DNA from: Apostichopus japonicus | Lineage: Eukaryota > Echinodermata > Holothuroidea > Aspidochirotida > Stichopodidae | NCBI RefSeq assembly: GCF_037975245.1 | Contig: NC_092568.1 | Coordinates: forward strand, 4,723,001-4,787,000 | Length of the DNA: 64,000 bases | Direction of reading: 5' to 3' | Shown: piece after piece, positions 1-11,961 of the stretch | Position numbering within the stretch: the stretch's first letter is position 1 | Layout: the number at the start of each line of letters is the position of its first letter | Made by a program: the position numbers and the translations under genes | The notes under the pieces: generated by a model | Databases searched by the model: none | What the model was told of the DNA's origin: nothing | Seen by the model: the letters and a program-made list of their open reading frames with translations, nothing else

Positions 1-79
1 TCGGCTTAACTGTATCGTCGTTGGAAAACAAATATTTCGGTTAGGCCTCTTCAAACGACCGATCAGTCTGTATGAGTTC

Positions 80-990
80 ACATGTGCGATGTTGAAATTA
101 CGTAATATATCATACTGCAGCTTCCAAGTAACAATATCAGATAAACTTCGGACGGTCGATATAAACGAGGGAATAAACTTATATAAATACACATGATACA
201 TGGTGGCTGGTTATGTCGTTGGGTAGAGTGTGGCGAGGGGAAGTGGATGGTAGAAATCAAAATAATAGGATAATATTTAAGTTGAGACCTAATTTGCTTC
301 CCATCAATTACGGATTAGCATCAACCGCGAAATGGTTTAACTAAGTCTTTAAATGCATTTTGTAACTTTCGTCCAATATTTCTTGTTGCCCACCAATGTC
401 ATTTGGAGGCAAGTGGGGGGGGGGCAAGACAATGGACTGGGGACCCAGCCCTTCACCCCTGCTGGTAACGCCACTTGCATTTACGCTAATGGCAAACCAC
501 AATAATAGAGGCACAAATATTGTAAAATATGTTGCTACGAAGATGGTTGCAACACTGTTCATGGTTCGTGGGGTTCGGGCTACCCCCTCTCCCACTCTCG
601 GACTTCGGTCAGCGAATGTAGGATTACATAAACAGCTGCAAAAGGCACAGACCTACACATATATGGAAATTTATGAGCAACGTACTTAAATCATCGTCTC
701 AATATATGTATACCCTTAATGTACCATGTGACTATAGCATCCGGAATAGTGTTAACAGTAGAGTGCACCCCTCCCTCACCCCATCTCCTCCAGCATGATG
801 TGACAATAATATTTTTGTCGTAAATAACGAGACAAGAAAGTTTTGATCTCTGTAAGTTTGATAAATTTCAACTAAATTAAGAAAATGTGTTTAGCTCTAT
901 ATTCTGTAACAGGTTGTATATTTACAGCCATCCATGGAAGGCTATGTAACCCTTGTCATATACAATCAGTTTGCAGCCCTATTTTAATTG
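80..990. other. Non-coding part of duplication, no gene seen
   Basis: Matches 28690-30050 and 52923-54285, minus a hairpin element of about 400 bp present in those copies. Open frames here start at or cross G-rich runs near 410 and show no domain. I see no gene before the tail exon. Confidence 0.5.
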
Positions 991-995
991 TTTAG

Positions 996-1079
996 ATTGT
1001 AGAAACGGAGTCCGAAGAGGGAAAAGAGATGATTGAAAAAGAGACACAAGAAACGGAATTTACTGACAACAAAGTGTAA
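996..1079 (+). CDS. Probable last (cytoplasmic tail) exon of upstream receptor gene 0
   Basis: After a pyrimidine-rich acceptor ending TTTAG, a 28-codon open frame begins IVETESEEGKE and ends in TAA. It is the counterpart of 30058-30141 and 54291-54374 near genes A and B. Six of 84 bases differ from those copies, yet the frame stays open and the stop stays at the same codon. The peptide is acidic and hydrophilic, as expected of a cytoplasmic tail. The membrane exon of this gene would lie about 1.4 kb left of the window. A 27-codon open frame can occur by chance, so splicing into this exon is inferred. Confidence 0.45.
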   Translation: MVETESEEGKEMIEKETQETEFTDNKV

Positions 1080-1379
1080 TCCTCACTTCGACTTCACTAA
1101 TTTTAGCCCGTGTATATACCTTACGCGTGACAAATGGTGGAGGAATGGGGCAGAGCTTTTTCTAATACGGATCACCGAGAATACATATATTCATGGACGT
1201 GATAAAACCAGCACCCTGTTAATGTTATATACTGTTGTGGAAGATTTCAGGAGAACGTTTAAAGGTAATATTACCCGATAAGTTATGACGTATTACCCCC
1301 GGTCTAAAACCAGATATTTAGAGAATATTAAAGAAGAAATGACTGAGTCCGATCAGATCACACCCATTTATGGATACTG

Positions 1380-2165
1380 ACTCTACTGTGTGTTTCACTA
1401 TGGCAAGGTCGAATTTACTCCTAAATTCATTTCAAAGGACACGAATGTGTGGCTTAAGAAATTTAAATCGTTGATAACATCATCCAAACACTCAACATGA
1501 CAGAATACAGTAGAATAAAACCTAATGTGAAGGACACTACCAAACAGTAATACTGTTAAGAAGGCTATAGTGACAAATAAAAAAGATGGGCCAAAAGCAA
1601 AACAAATATAGGCTTCGATTCAACAAAGATCTTGGCAGATTATAGACAAGAAAGGGACTGGACAGGAGAAAACTGAAAAGAAAGGAAAAGAAAGGGAAAA
1701 CAGAAACAAGGAAGGGATGGGTAGAGATAAGTGAAGAAAGAATTAAATTGTGAAAAGAAAGAACACATCAACATGAGATGGAACACATTAACGTGCGGAG
1801 AGGAATGTGAGTACCTTAAAAATATTCAATTTCCTCTTCAAAGAGTTTTAGAGAAGAAGAAAGGACTGTCACAAGTTGAAGCAGTAGTTGTTGAGAAGTA
1901 ATTTACCATTCCGAGTATTGTAGCAGGTGACTGTAAATACATTTTCTAGTATTTCTGAGTATATTGTAGCAGGTTACTGTAAATCATTTCTAATACGAGT
2001 AGTGATGGAATAGTTCAAATGGCTCACAGCACAAGCAGTAAGAAAGAATTCTCTGAGCAAATAGCGCTCCTTGTACAGAGGACAAGTAGAATAATGACCG
2101 GGTTTATAAGTAAATATCTTCATTAATATATTTTGTAGAATTTGTCGTCTTAAGTATGATTCTTT
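1380..2165 (+). repeat. Direct repeat of about 0.78 kb, left member
   Basis: Diverged match to 9170-10010. Shared landmarks include GTGTGGCTTAAGAAATTTAA, TTCAACAAAGATCT and AGATTATAGACAA in the same order, then a GGGTTT(A/G)TAAGTAAA stretch near the end. The counterpart pair in copy 3 is 54676-55460 and 59780-60620. No coding capacity is seen. It could be a pair of LTRs or just an old internal duplication; I found no pol gene between the members. Confidence 0.6.
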
Positions 2166-2180
2166 AGCTGTACCATCAAT

Positions 2181-2203
2181 GTATATATATATATATATTT
2201 ATA

Positions 2204-2267
<64 letters not shown>

Positions 2268-2287
2268 TTATATTATATATATATATT
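2181..2287. repeat. (TA)n microsatellite
   Basis: Nearly pure TA dinucleotide tract with a few ATTT interruptions. The copy-3 counterpart is at 55472-55592. Confidence 0.95.
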
Positions 2288-2289
2288 AC

Positions 2290-4185
2290 TTACTTTATTC
2301 AAGATACAAGATATGTCAAACATAATAACATTTATAAAACAGATCATTCAAACGGATCTGTCAGCTCAAATCCGAACTTTTCCTTTCTTTGCTGACCTAG
2401 TCATTCCTTTTTTGTATTTGTTACATCTCAGTGCAATTTGATACATTTTGTTCCTTCAATTTTATTTCCCCATTCGTTTTCCTCAGGGTTTGAAGCCTCA
2501 AATCGTTTGACTATAGTGAACTATTTATTTGCTCAATAAGTTTTATTTTGATCTCATTTAATATAAGGGGAAGGAAGACTGTGAAATGTCTGACATATTA
2601 GTAGACGAGTAAACCCAGATTTCGCGTTAAACTCTGAGTAACAACTACTAGTGCTCCACTAGTCTCATTTAGTCTTAACCTATATATTTTCACTTTCTTA
2701 CCTGAGTCGACGATATAGGAAGCTATACGTTTGATTTGATGATCACCATGGGTAAATGCTTGTTGTATCACCGGTCATTTGCCTTTTCTCCACCCCGTTG
2801 CTTCTGTTAGTTTGCTTGTAGACGTTGTAGCCTATCAGTGATTGTGAAAATTGTTAATATAAGTTGGTGACTGTTTAAATTGCATACACTTGTCCTCATT
2901 TCGCAACTATTAATTCTGTATCATTTCTAACATTAATTACAAAATGAATAAATGTTTTAAAGCCCCAGTTCATGGATCAGACAACCGTTTGAGAAGAGAT
3001 TAATTGTAATTCTTAGTTATCATTGCAAACAATCAGTTATCTGTTTTAGATACACTTATATACAAATATTTAGAGGGACAGTGTATGGTGGGAAAGGGTT
3101 ACAAAAAAAGCCCAGAGCTGGGAAATTGAAGGCAGATAGTGACATTTATGAGGACTAATCCATCATTTATGTTCTGATTGATCATCATATTAGTTAGTCA
3201 ATTGCATCTTTGCTAGAAGTAACCAATAGGATGGTGAGAAGTCATGTGACCCACAGTTGTTGTCACTTAGTTTTGGTAAAACTGTATCTTGTTTAAGTTC
3301 TGGATAGTTTGATTTTTCATCTATACAGGGCAAGACTTCTCTTGCTTAATCTGTTGTACTTAATATTTAATAATACTTATTTACTTAATTTATACTTTAA
3401 AAATAATTATAATATTTTTGTTAATATACCCAGGAAAAGTATTGTATAAATAGAGAGTTTTGAAAATGTCCATCAAGTAGAACTTTATTCTTAAATTATG
3501 TTGAAAATGTCATAATAGTATCTTTTTGGCCACTGTTCTGGATCTTGCCGAGATGGTAAATATGAACCCGGAACCATAATTCACGAAAATGAACTTTCCG
3601 CGTTTAAGCAAGAGAGCAAGCAGTTCGCGACAGCACCAGTGTAAAATCAGATAAGTTTAAGTATATATTCCTTTTCTTGTAACCTTTGTCATGGCCATAG
3701 ACAATAAGTTTAAGGTTTTTTCTAAGTTCTAAATGTTAAGTGTATAGTACAGTGCACTTTGTAGCCTTATTATTGTTAATATTGTCTATACCACCTGTGC
3801 TGTATATTGATGTACCGTGTTCAGTACCACAGTAACCAGTATGTTATGTAACTGCAAGAATTAATATTTAAGAGTGTGGTCAAGTTATCATAATTGTAAT
3901 GTAGATCCTTTTTATTGTATTGTGCCATTGATAGCCTTACAACATCCCCATTTCCCACAATTGGAGGATTGAAAATATAAGTAGTTCATGGTACATTTCT
4001 CTGTGTTTTGTGTCTCTCATTGTAAACCTGTGTAGAACTGACTCAGCAGTTGTTTTGAATATCAGCATTGAACCATTCGGACTTGGAGACAATGTTATCC
4101 TGTCTTGAGGCCTAGGCCCACTTGATACACATATTGCTGACCCATTGTCCTACTTACCTTGACCGAATTAGGAAAGGAGGGTTAC
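2290..4185. other. Non-coding duplicated sequence, no gene seen
   Basis: Aligns with 55595-57447 at roughly 95 percent identity. It is AT-rich and has no convincing open frame, exon or element end. The only sizeable frame near its end (copy 3, 57170-57367) is not preserved as a frame in this copy. Confidence 0.5.
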
Positions 4186-4287
<102 letters not shown>

Positions 4288-4411
4288 GATACAGGTGACA
4301 AACGCCTACAATGGAATTAAGACCTTCCTTACCGGTTTAGAACCTCTGGACATACAATCAGCGTCCATGGCCTAGTTGGTTAGGGTGATTTTCCAACTCA
4401 TTACGATTTTC
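4288..4411 (+). mobile_element. tRNA-derived SINE, internally deleted
   Basis: Starts TTCGATACAGGTGACAAACG, passes through the A-box region (GCCTAGTTGGTTAGGGTG), then jumps directly to the 3' body TTTTCCAACTCATTACG and a (TA)n tail. The anticodon arm, T arm and B box are missing. The copy at 57522-57645 has the same deletion, so it predates the segmental duplication. Confidence 0.75.
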
Positions 4412-4470
<59 letters not shown>

Positions 4471-4483
4471 ATATATATATCTA

Positions 4484-4515
<32 letters not shown>

Positions 4516-4522
4516 AATAGAT

Positions 4523-4562
<40 letters not shown>
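4412..4562. repeat. (TA)n tracts between two head-out SINE tails
   Basis: TA dinucleotides with a central CTCTCTCT / TAGATAGATA interruption. The tract joins the 3' tails of a + strand and a - strand SINE, so each SINE body points its tail into the same microsatellite. Confidence 0.9.
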
Positions 4563-4566
<4 letters not shown>

Positions 4567-4843
4567 GAAAATCGTAATGAGTTGGAAAATCAAGAACAGT
4601 GAAAAAACTTTCAGCCTCCACCGGGATTCGAACCACGGGCCTCCCGCTCTGTACGCGGACACCCTAACCACTAGGCTATGGACGCTGATTGTATGTCCAG
4701 AGGTTCGAAACCGGTAAGGTAGATCGTAATTCCACTGTAGGCGTTTGTCACCTGTATCGAACAATACTAGTTCTGTTTTTGGTGACATATTTTTGCCTTA
4801 CTCTAGAGATCAAACATGATGCTAACCAACTCGAAAATCATTT

Positions 4844-4848
<5 letters not shown>
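4563..4848 (-). mobile_element. tRNA-derived SINE, near full length
   Basis: Read on the minus strand: a head of about 160 bp (CACAAATGATTTTCGAGTTG onward), then a tRNA-like segment (4614-4685), then TTTTTTCACTGTTCTTGATT, ATTACGATTTTCAT and a (TA)n tail. The tRNA-like segment has an A box (TAGCCTAGTGG) and a B box (GGTTCGAATCC), and its ends can form most of an acceptor stem. The long non-tRNA head 5' of the tRNA part is unusual for a SINE. Translations through it give spurious frames that end in Ile-Tyr runs. Confidence 0.8.

Positions 4849-4907
<59 letters not shown>
4849..4907. repeat. (TA)n microsatellite
   Basis: Pure TA tract directly abutting the head of the minus-strand SINE, so that SINE is flanked by TA tracts on both sides. 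Confidence 0.95.
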
Positions 4908-4910
<3 letters not shown>

Positions 4911-4934
4911 TTATCCTGTGCACCCTGTTAACCG

Positions 4935-5843
4935 TCCCAATATATCCACCCATGCAGTAGGCTAAACTTTGCCTAATTGACGCTGATTTTATTTTTAAAG
5001 TTTAATATATCAGTATCATCATCTTATTGCTCTCTACCCCCAAAAAATGACATCTTAGTATCTGTATCTGTTACATGCATTCATACGAAGATAAAAACAA
5101 CAACAATAACAAAGAAGCACTAATTCCAACGTTATTGTTACCATATTAATTTATGTAAAACATCAATCAATCAACAATTACCAGATGACTACATCTACCT
5201 CATCGATTTGATAATTCAGTAGCCCCCCCCCCCTCCCACAACATCACATTCAGTAATGTCATACAGAAGCAAATAGTTTTCAATCACTCTTGTGCAGTTG
5301 GAAATAATAGGAAAGAGGTGAACAAATCATTTCTTTTCGACCGACCGTAATGATGTAGACATCGGAGTCCTCTTGTATACGTATCGTATGCTATTCTTAT
5401 GTGACGATGACCGATACTAGACCTATACGTGGTAAAAGGTGGGATATCCAATAGTAAATACGGTACATGCTATTACGATGAGATCTTAGTTTAGTTTATT
5501 AGTTTTGCTGATAATGGTAGTAACTATACATAGATATCTTAGTACCAAATAAGATAACTATAATGCCATATAACAGGGTGGGATTATACTCTGTTCAGTC
5601 CCTTATATCATCCCTCAAAATCAATTATAAACAAAAACATATTAACAAATTGTTTTCAACATAATACATTCTTCCGGAACAGTTCGAAAATGAATTTCGC
5701 GATAACGAACTGAAATTCGTTATAGCGGATTTTAAACTCATATTTACGACTTCCAAACCCGTTGTATTATAAAGAGTTTGAATCTCGTTAACTTACGAGT
5801 TTCAAACTCGTTATAACGGAATTAAAACGAGATTATATATATA

Positions 5844-5882
<39 letters not shown>

Positions 5883-5943
5883 GAAAATCGTAATGAGTTG
5901 GAAAATCAAGAACAGTGAAAGCCTCCACCGGGACTCGAACCAC

Positions 5944-6012
<69 letters not shown>

Positions 6013-7020
6013 TTCAAAAGTTCCCTACTGGGCCAGAGTACGTTCACATAATCATTGGAGATAATAAGCAGACACGGCCGGGCTTTGCACCCCCCACTCA
6101 ACACACCCTCTCCCGCCCGGCTCAACCTTCCCTATTAAGGCAGTTCGCATGATGGAAGTGATCCGTGAACAATGATGCAATATTCTAAAGATCTCTTCCA
6201 AAACACATGACCACAATAAGATAAAGTAATACATAGGAATTACTAACTTGCGTTACATGCTGCACCTGGTACAAAAGCAATGTTTATGGTGATAACTAAT
6301 AGATACTTTAGTTTGTTCTATTTTGCAATATAGCTAAAGATGCATGTAGCAGTTTCCCTAAGAAGGTAAACCACATGTACTTTTGGAAACAAGTTACAAC
6401 ACACACAGACATGAAGCCCTATTAAACATCAAATATCAAAATAGCGAAGGTTTCAAGCATTTCGATTTGTAAAATGACATATTGACATTGATCGATAGTT
6501 TCTTAAGGATAGCCATGATCTATTTCATTTGCGTTATACAATAAACGTTTACACTAGAAAACCTTCATTTTTAAAATTGTTATGGACTACTTTTATCAAT
6601 TGATGTTGAGATAGAGCGCCATTAGTTTAGAACGCGGTATACTTATTCAGCTATAACAACACCCGGGTTACGTGAGGCACTGAATTTGCAGTTCGCACCA
6701 CTTCGTCAACTTTTGCGGTAGGTATGAGCTGTTTTCTTTTACTGGGCACTTGCACTATGCAGGCATAAGAACTGATTTGGATCCAACATCTTTTTCTATA
6801 TATTTATCTTACTTAAATAACCTTTGTTTATTTCAAGTGGAAAAGGTCTAGTTTTGACATGCATCTTGCAACTCACAGTTTGTTACTTATGACCATTGGT
6901 GTGTCAGGTTTCACACACATTTTTTTGTACTTGTTGGTATGTCTATAAAATAACAATTTCTAACAAAAGTTAAAGAATAACCAAAAATTACATAAAATAT
7001 TGGGTGAAACTTGTTGCTAT
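4935..7020 (+). repeat. Left arm of a giant inverted repeat
   Basis: The sequence is the reverse complement of about 12053-14105 over some 2 kb. Matching landmarks include ATCATCTTATTGCTCTC near 5010, the CGTTATAACGGA/ACGAACTGAAATTCG block near 5700-5820, and CATAAAATATTGGGTGAAAC near 6990-7010. A further 90 bp of arm continues at 9124-9210, beyond a transposon patch inserted into the arm. The same arm occurs in copy 3 at 57785-59735. No gene is seen inside. The element type is unknown. Confidence 0.85.
5836..6009. repeat. (TA)n tracts flanking a minus-strand SINE 3' fragment
   Basis: TA tract at 5836-5880, a SINE 3' piece at 5881-5944 on the minus strand (including a B-box-like GGTTCGAGTCC), then a second TA tract at 5946-6009. 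Copy 3 has only a short TA run at 58754-58767, so this is an insertion or expansion specific to copy 1. Confidence 0.8.
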
Positions 7021-7024
7021 TACT

Positions 7025-9123
7025 CAAGTGCGTATCCAGGGGGGGCGTTGGGGGCGCGCGCCCCCCCCCCGGGTAAGAAAAAGAGGAGAGAAAAAAAAGA
7101 GAAGAAAAAAGGAAAAAAGGGGGGAAAAGAGGAGGAGGAGAGGAAGGAAGGGAAAAGAAAATGATGAAAGAGAGAAAAAGGAGAAAAGGAGGGAGTAAAA
7201 GAAAAACGCGAAGACATCGGGAAGAGAAAGAGGAACAGTGACATCATTACAGCGCTGAAGGGTAGCCAGTGACGGATCAATGATTTCGTAAATGTGTGAC
7301 TCACCCTTCCCCTTACACCGACAACTCCATTTTTTGACGTTTCCATTTTCCTCTCTCACTAATGATCTATATACTATATATGGTCTCTCATAACGCGTGT
7401 GTAGAATTGTGCTATGAAACCAACTTTGGCTGGTCTCGAACTCGACAGCGTCGTCGGGGAACATGACGATTTTTGGGATGTGGGCGACCGCCCGCCCCCC
7501 CCCCTCCATTCAGCATTTTTTTTAATGATATCGCTAAGTAATTTCAAAATAGAAGTGCTTAGATGCAACTTACAAGGCCTGGGAAGTGTCATTTCCAGCG
7601 ATCTGGGAGACATTTTTTGGCAAAAATTTGCTTGTACGCTTCGGGCCAACCTATGGTGGCGCTCCGCTTAGATAATTTGCCTACAGGCCTCGCCTTCCCT
7701 TGACAAATTCCTCGCTACGCGCCTGTTTGAATTTGTAACGCAAGCAGCAGATATCACATCATATCAGTGAGCATGAAAATGGCGTTCCAGGATGAAAAGC
7801 CTCAAAACTGTCCGACTTGCCTGAAAAAATAACCAAAAATTTTCGCGCGCGCTCAACGTGTTAATGTCAATATCATATAAGCAAGCATCGGTTATTACAT
7901 CGCATGCCATCATGTACCGTACGGTCCGTTCAAATTGCGCAGTATACCGCGGGATGCTCATGTAAACAACGACATGTCTCATGTAGATGTATAAAAAGCA
8001 TGGAGGTCCAATTATGTCAAAACTCTCTTTTACATTAGTAATGGCGAATTAGGGGCTGCACCCCCGCCGCGCAGTGGCGGAGCGTCCATACGGTCATGGG
8101 GGCGGATGCCCCCCTGACGGACTCAAATGGACTGCTGGCGCCTTTTTCAGCCCTTTACCACTTTTACTTGTTCTAGATTATTGACTTTTTTATTGCGCTC
8201 TCATCTACTTATTGACATTTGTCACATTTTGTTGGTGTAATTTGGCGATGACACCTTAGTCTTCGTTTATCTGCAAATTAGCTATTTCCGGCGATCTAGG
8301 GAGTATCTTTACTCAAAAATTTTCTGTACGCTACGCGCCAACCAGTGGTGGCGCTCCGCTTAGATAGTGTCGAAAGCGCCCCTACAGACCATTCTCGCCC
8401 CTCCTGACCAATACCCCTAGCTCCGCCACTGCCGCCGCGCCTCCTACGCATATGTGTGTAGTGTTCGGTTTCGGAAATATCTGCTATTTTTTTTCATTTC
8501 CTTCAGCCAAGTTTTATAATAGCCGTTATAAGAAGTTTTAATATTTGTACACCAATGAATTAACTGTGTCTGAAGTTTCGAAAATATCTGACCAACATTG
8601 TGCATCACACTTCCCTCTACTCGTGCAATTTTGACCGCTCTGTTAGGGGTTGAAGGAAGTTTTTCTATATTGGTTGTCTATAGATGAAATTTTGTACAAC
8701 ATTATGGGTATGTTTTGAAGTGAATTTATTCACGAGAAATATGAATTTTCAAATTCTGAACAAATATGGGGCTTAAAACCTTGAAAAGTGGGGCTGACGG
8801 GTATTGTGGGCCGCGACGTAGAATCACATACAAAAGCAAAGACCCACAGGAGATGCGATCAGGTCGAACATGATGTGTGCCGGGTTGACAATCTTCAAAA
8901 AGGTTATGGATGGAAGAAAAAAAAACTATTAGGAAATACTTGGTTCTCAGGCAAAAAGTGTACATCTGGTTGGTCATTTCAAGCCCGAGAAGTGCCGTTT
9001 CCGGTGATCTGGGGGGTATCAAAATAAGAAATTTTCTTGTACGCTGCGCGCCAACCGATGGTGGCGCTCCGCTTAGATAGTAATTCGCGCCCCCCGGGTT
9101 TGAAAATCCTGGATACGCGCCTG
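7025..9123. mobile_element. Composite hAT-like transposon patch inserted in the inverted-repeat arm
   Basis: Ends are inverted: CAAGTGCGTATCCAGG on the left and, read inward from the right, CAGGCGCGTATCCAGG. The empty site in copy 3 (about 59731-59737) runs straight across, and the flanks share TACT (7021-7024 and 9125-9128). Inside are three copies of a module of about 90 bp with GGTGGCGCTCCGCTTAGATA (7590-7674, 8285-8372, 9000-9082), a nested 360-bp MITE (8072-8431), and further internal ends such as CCTCGCTACGCGCCTG at about 7707-7722. No transposase is readable. Frames over the purine-rich 7070-7200 tract are low-complexity artefacts. Confidence 0.75.
8072..8431. mobile_element. Nested hAT-like MITE (360 bp)
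   Basis: Begins CAGTGGCGGAGC and ends with its inverse, GCTCCGCCACTG. It is flanked by a perfect 8-bp direct repeat, CCGCCGCG, at 8064-8071 and 8432-8439. An 8-bp target duplication is the hallmark of the hAT superfamily. It contains the module of about 90 bp near its right end. It has no coding capacity and must depend on a transposase encoded elsewhere. Confidence 0.85.
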
Positions 9124-9169
9124 CTACTTTTCCTTCTAAAATCACAGAGATCTTTGTACCGTGGATTAT

Positions 9170-10010
9170 AATACTTATTTCACTGTGGCCTGGTCGAGTT
9201 TACGTCCAAATTCATTCAATGGAAAAGAAACGAGGACCAGAATGTGTGGCTTAAGAAATTTAAATAGTGGATAACATTATCAAACACTCCACAGGACAAA
9301 AACAAGTAGAAAAATGCAAAGTGAAGGACACCAGGAAACAGAAATACTGTTTACAAGGCTAGTAATAATTAAGAAAGAGCTATGGAAAAGAAGCAAACAG
9401 GCTTCAATTCAACAAAGATCTCCGCAGATTATAGACAATAAAGAGACAGGACAGGGGAAGACTGAATAGAGAGGAAAATAAAGGGAAAAGGAAATGAAGA
9501 CGGGATGAATAGAAATGAGTGAATAACGCATCAATGGATAAAGAAAGAACAGATAAACATGAGATGGAACAAATTAACGTGACAAGGATAGAAATGTGAG
9601 TGCCTTACCAATAAGCGATTACAAGTTCTACCTTTAATTTACTGTTAGCAGAGTTTTAAAGAGTTTTAAATGAAGAAATGGGCTACCACAAGGTGAAGCA
9701 ACAGGTGTCGAGGAGCAATTTTTACCAGGCTGAGTATTGTTTCGAGTTACTGTAAAAGCAATACTGATACAAGTGTTGATAGAATCACCGGAAATACTCA
9801 CAGCTGCAGAAACGATATTAGGTAACTTATTTTTACAATATGTAATATTGAATAAAGTTGCACAGGGTAGTAAGAATGAATTACTCTGATCATGAACAGA
9901 CTTATCTCCTTTTCAAGGCGACAAGTGGGATAACGACTGGGTTTGTAAGTAAAGACTTAAATGAGGCTTGAAGTGGTCTTACGTATATGATCCTTTTGTT
10001 GTACCATACA
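9170..10010 (+). repeat. Direct repeat of about 0.8 kb, right member
   Basis: Partner of 1380-2165; same order of landmarks with more substitutions and small indels. Its first 40 bp also belong to the left inverted-repeat arm. Confidence 0.6.
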
Positions 10011-11960
10011 TTTCAAATGCGTACCTTAGCTTAGAGTAATTAAACGAAAAGAAATTTGAATAATTACTAGTTTTGATACATATATATATGATGGTCACTG
10101 TGAAGAATTAACCACAGGTGAAGGGTAATCTCATTCCTTTCATTGTTGTTGTTCAAGTGTCTTTTCTCTTGATGTAAAAATCTAAATGACATACAATAAT
10201 CACGACCAAAATTAAAATTACTAAGTTACCGAGCTAGTGTATTGATTCCTTGCAAAGGCTGAATGAATCTATGCGATGGTGATTTCGTGTGTGTGGGCTT
10301 AATTAATACCATTAATGAACAAAATGACGATTTAGACCTACAAGATTACTATCGGTTAGTGTTTTGTTATAATGGGATTTATTATTCCACTTAAAGCGTT
10401 ATAACCAAAACGATAGATCTGAACAGGTGTTAACCATGATATATTCACAGGAACGCAGAAGGGTTGTGTACCTGTGAGCTTATGTAGTGCTATAACAAGT
10501 TTATTACCTCTAGCAGTGATCAAGTTCTTGTTAATATATTGCACGTTATGAAACGATGTCTCTTATTTGTGTATTACTTGTGTTCATCTCTGCAGGAAAA
10601 GCGCCCACGAAATGTCGGACAAGCTATAAATGCTGACCTATAAAAAGATATAAACAATCAAACCCCTGACGTTGCATTATTGACCCTGTTAATATGTTTT
10701 ACAATTTCAAACAAATTGCAACCTACACACAGTCATGGAATACAGTGTTATTTATCAACAATACAATATATTGGTAGAAACAACACTGAAGATCTTTACA
10801 CTTATGAAAAAATTATACAAGACACTGGGTATTGTAAAGAACATGAGGAAATTTTACATGATAAAGATGCAACAGCAACCCAAATAAATATATTGCTTTA
10901 TATCAAACACTGTATCAAAGCAAAATGAAAAACGTTTTCATCCTGGCTTGAGCCCCCCCCCCCCCCCCCACACATACACACACCCTGCATACATGGAATC
11001 TAAAAACACTCTCTGAATCAAGTTCTAGAAAATCAACGAAATATTATCAAAATTAATGCAAAATATGTTAAACAAACCCTTGCATAATATGAAGGGGATA
11101 TTTTTAAACTGAACGAAACGGGATAATTATTGTGGGTACGAAACCCATTATAGCCCTCATACACATAACAACCATGAATCTATGTCTTAGTAATGATAAA
11201 TCAATGCAAACTTTGTAAAAATTGAAAGATAAAACCTTTGAAAGCATGACATTCATCTTACTATTTTATATCCATGCACTAGATAATTGTTTAGTCATAT
11301 TTTGTATTCAAGTTCAAGGAGACCTTATGCAATTCACAGTTTTGACCCATATCTACGGAAGTCTCATATTTTTGTGTCATATAATGTTAAATTGCTGTTT
11401 GTGTCATGGTTCTAGATCTCCCCAGAAGGTCCAACCCCTCAATATACTATGTGAGCACAAAGTTGGATTTTCAAACTTTCAAAATTGGCCAAATTGATAG
11501 ATATTTCAAACAAAGTTATAATGAATACAGTGGAAAAACTTTCTTGGCAGTTATGGCCATCATAGTAAGAGTCCTTCAAAAGTATAATCTCAAGGCATAT
11601 TGCAATTATAACATTTGAAAGTAAGTTTCCTTAAAAATACATTTGCCACCTCAAACTGGTGGTGACAATGTGTCCTCCTTTCGTCAGATGAAATGTTATT
11701 TTTTTTTTATCAAAAACAAAAATCCACAAATTTAATGAGACTAACTCCGCTACTACGCATAGTCATGTTCAACTTTGATTAATAATCCAGTCTTGCAACT
11801 GTTGAACATTTGCCACTTGGAAAATGTTTATGCAATGAATTTGTTGAATTTCACAAGAGCAGAATAAATTATCTCTTTTTATATCACAAGGTACATACAA
11901 TCACTCTTCCCTTGAGGGATGTAAGCGTTTATCTGTAACGAAGAAACAACGCTTGCCTTC
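10010..11960. other. Spacer between inverted-repeat arms, no gene seen
   Basis: Non-coding sequence matching 60620-64000 once two young insertions there are removed. It contains a long C run at about 10951-10968 followed by CACACATACACAC. Short open frames at 10680-10928 and 11222-11618 have no recognisable domain, and the copy-3 equivalents are shifted or interrupted. Confidence 0.5.
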
Positions 11961-11961
11961 A

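Noticed and set aside
396-689. 97-codon frame, also at 29458 and 53691
   Set aside because: It starts beside a G run of variable length, has no domain and no splice context; recurrence reflects the segmental duplication.
4372-4788. 138-codon minus-strand frame rich in Ile-Tyr
   Set aside because: It is a translation of SINE plus (TA)n; similar frames at 5847, 30686, 31399, 31427, 55471 and 57611 have the same cause.
7004-7509. Lys/Arg/Glu-rich and Ser/Phe-rich frames on both strands
   Set aside because: They translate a purine-rich low-complexity tract inside a transposon patch.
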